Below, piece by piece: positions 62,748 through 64,000 of a DNA stretch of 64,000 nucleotides. The stretch covers positions 122,547,464 to 122,611,463 of the forward strand of contig NC_072796.1 in NCBI RefSeq assembly GCF_028583425.1, written 5' to 3'. A program made the translations under genes and the position numbers. Position 1 is the first letter of the stretch; every line of letters begins with the position of its first letter. Origin of the DNA: Eublepharis macularius (Eukaryota > Chordata > Lepidosauria > Squamata > Eublepharidae). The notes below the pieces were generated by a model. It saw nothing but the letters and a program-made list of their open reading frames with translations. It was not told the origin of the DNA and searched no databases.

Positions 62748-64000
62748 CGGCACTGTGAAGGACTATCAGAAATTTCTTATTTCTCTATTTGTAAAAACGC
62801 AAAGCATTCTGCATTTCCCCTTCTTAGAAAAAAAAAGGCTTGGGGATTTGGTTTTCAGGCTATAACTGTTTGGATGAAACATGTTTGGTCTTTTATGATT
62901 TTTTTATGTGAATGCTTTCTTTCTTATAGTATCTTGTGTATCGATTAAAGAACAATTGTTTTATCTGGATTATATATGATTCTGAAATAGACTTGACCTG
63001 TTCCTCAACCTTTTCTGGTTTACCATTAACTGAGCCCTTGTGAAAGGATGACTTTTATACAGCAGTGCCAAATCAAAATAATTTATGTACGGAAAATGAC
63101 CTACAATACAGTGTACAGCTTTAGCTTTTTGCACAACGATTCCTTGAGGTAGGGTGGGGTGGTGGTGGCTCCAATTAACATCCGATGAAAAATCCTCCAT
63201 ATTTATAATCAGTGATTAATGAATTAAATTTAATGTGCACCATTAACTGATCCATGCCTTCCATTCCAGTTATATCAATGCAAACGCTGTGCAAAAATTG
63301 CATGAATTTATTGTCACCGGAGAAAAGTCTTGACAGCCATCAAGAGTAATCAGGCACCAATACAAATTTCTTTTAATCAACCAGGAAGGGATGAAAAATG
63401 GCAAGAATGGGTCACACTGTGTAGCTGTGGGTCGGGGCGGGAAGGAGGGGGAGCTGCTAAATGTGGACAGGTTTGGAGAAGTGGGGCGGGGGGGGGGGGC
63501 TAGAAACATTTTCTGGCAATTAAACACAAAGGGGCAATGACCAATGTTCTTCGGAATTAAAGAGTTCAGCTAGACCCTACTGTTTTCTTTCCAATTTCAT
63601 CAATCATTTCAGAACCATTTACCAAAAACACACATCAAATCCCTAACTGTTTGGAGCTAGTTATTAGCTAATTGTGCTTTTGGCAAACCTGTAAATGGCT
63701 CTGAACCTGCCAATGTGCTGATTCCGAGTCAAAAAGGGATCAAGATTAAATATCTGACCCACAACCACCCTCCCAAACAAACACACGGGAAATACATACG
63801 ATCGTCACAGCTCCAGAGATTTCTGCCCTCTGCAAACAGGTGCTATTTTGACAGTAAATTTCACGCAGAGATTTCTGCAACTCTAATAATCTCATTTAAT
63901 CATAGCCTGCAGGCACTGGGATTTTTAGACGACTTCTTTCTCCTTGGAGGAGTATATATATAGAAAAACAAAATGCAAGATCTACTTTTATATTTATTCC
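62748..64000. other. EXT1 intron 1, distal part of the window
   Basis: Repeat-poor and AT-rich. A G-run (about 20 bp) is at 63483-63500. Segments such as 63200-63330 and 63640-63740 could be conserved, but I have no evidence beyond the lack of repeats. Exon 1 is not present. Confidence 0.4.

Overview
The window is vertebrate nuclear DNA, most likely from a squamate reptile (a lizard, perhaps a gecko; that rank is a guess). The reasons are large introns with GT-AG splice sites and a repeat landscape of CR1 and L2-like LINEs, Sauria-type tRNA SINEs, tRNA-Ala-derived SINEs, 5S-rRNA-derived SINEs, Penelope-like fragments and many hAT-type foldback elements. I see no prokaryotic or viral genes.

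One protein-coding gene is recognisable. It is EXT1 (exostosin-1), the heparan-sulfate co-polymerase, on the minus strand. Ten coding exons (2 to 11 in human numbering) lie between 60439 and 18105 and encode residues 322-746 with no frameshift or stop. All ten exon lengths (94, 108, 120, 133, 119, 96, 90, 161, 172 and 186 nt) equal those I know for human EXT1. The large first exon (residues 1-321), the promoter and most of intron 1 lie beyond 64000. A short 3' UTR follows the stop, with a good ATTAAA signal at 17793-17798 and a GU-rich element behind it. Exons 2-3 finish the GT47 (GlcA-transferase) domain, exons 4-5 form the connection, and exons 6-11 carry the GT64 (GlcNAc-transferase) domain with its DED motif in exon 8.

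Layout: 1-17.7 kb is the 3' flank of EXT1, with repeats only. 17.8-18.3 kb is the 3' UTR and exon 11; 21.0-22.9 kb exons 10 and 9; 22.9-33.6 kb the repeat-rich intron 8, with a CR1 broken by an L2-like LINE and a SINE; 33.6-44.6 kb exons 8 to 4; 44.6-57.1 kb intron 3; 57.1-60.4 kb exons 3 and 2; 60.4-64 kb the 3' part of intron 1.

The most interesting non-coding signals are: (1) seven hAT-like foldback elements, all with perfect 8-bp target duplications; (2) a separate self-complementary repeat family whose copies have one fixed end, one variable end and 8-12-bp duplications, which looks retroposed; (3) two Penelope-like fragments carrying a hammerhead-ribozyme-like core; (4) an 87-bp tandem repeat split into two blocks; (5) several nested insertions whose empty sites can be read directly. 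None amounts to a new multi-gene system. The foldback retroposon and the hammerhead-like motif are the best candidates for something under-described.
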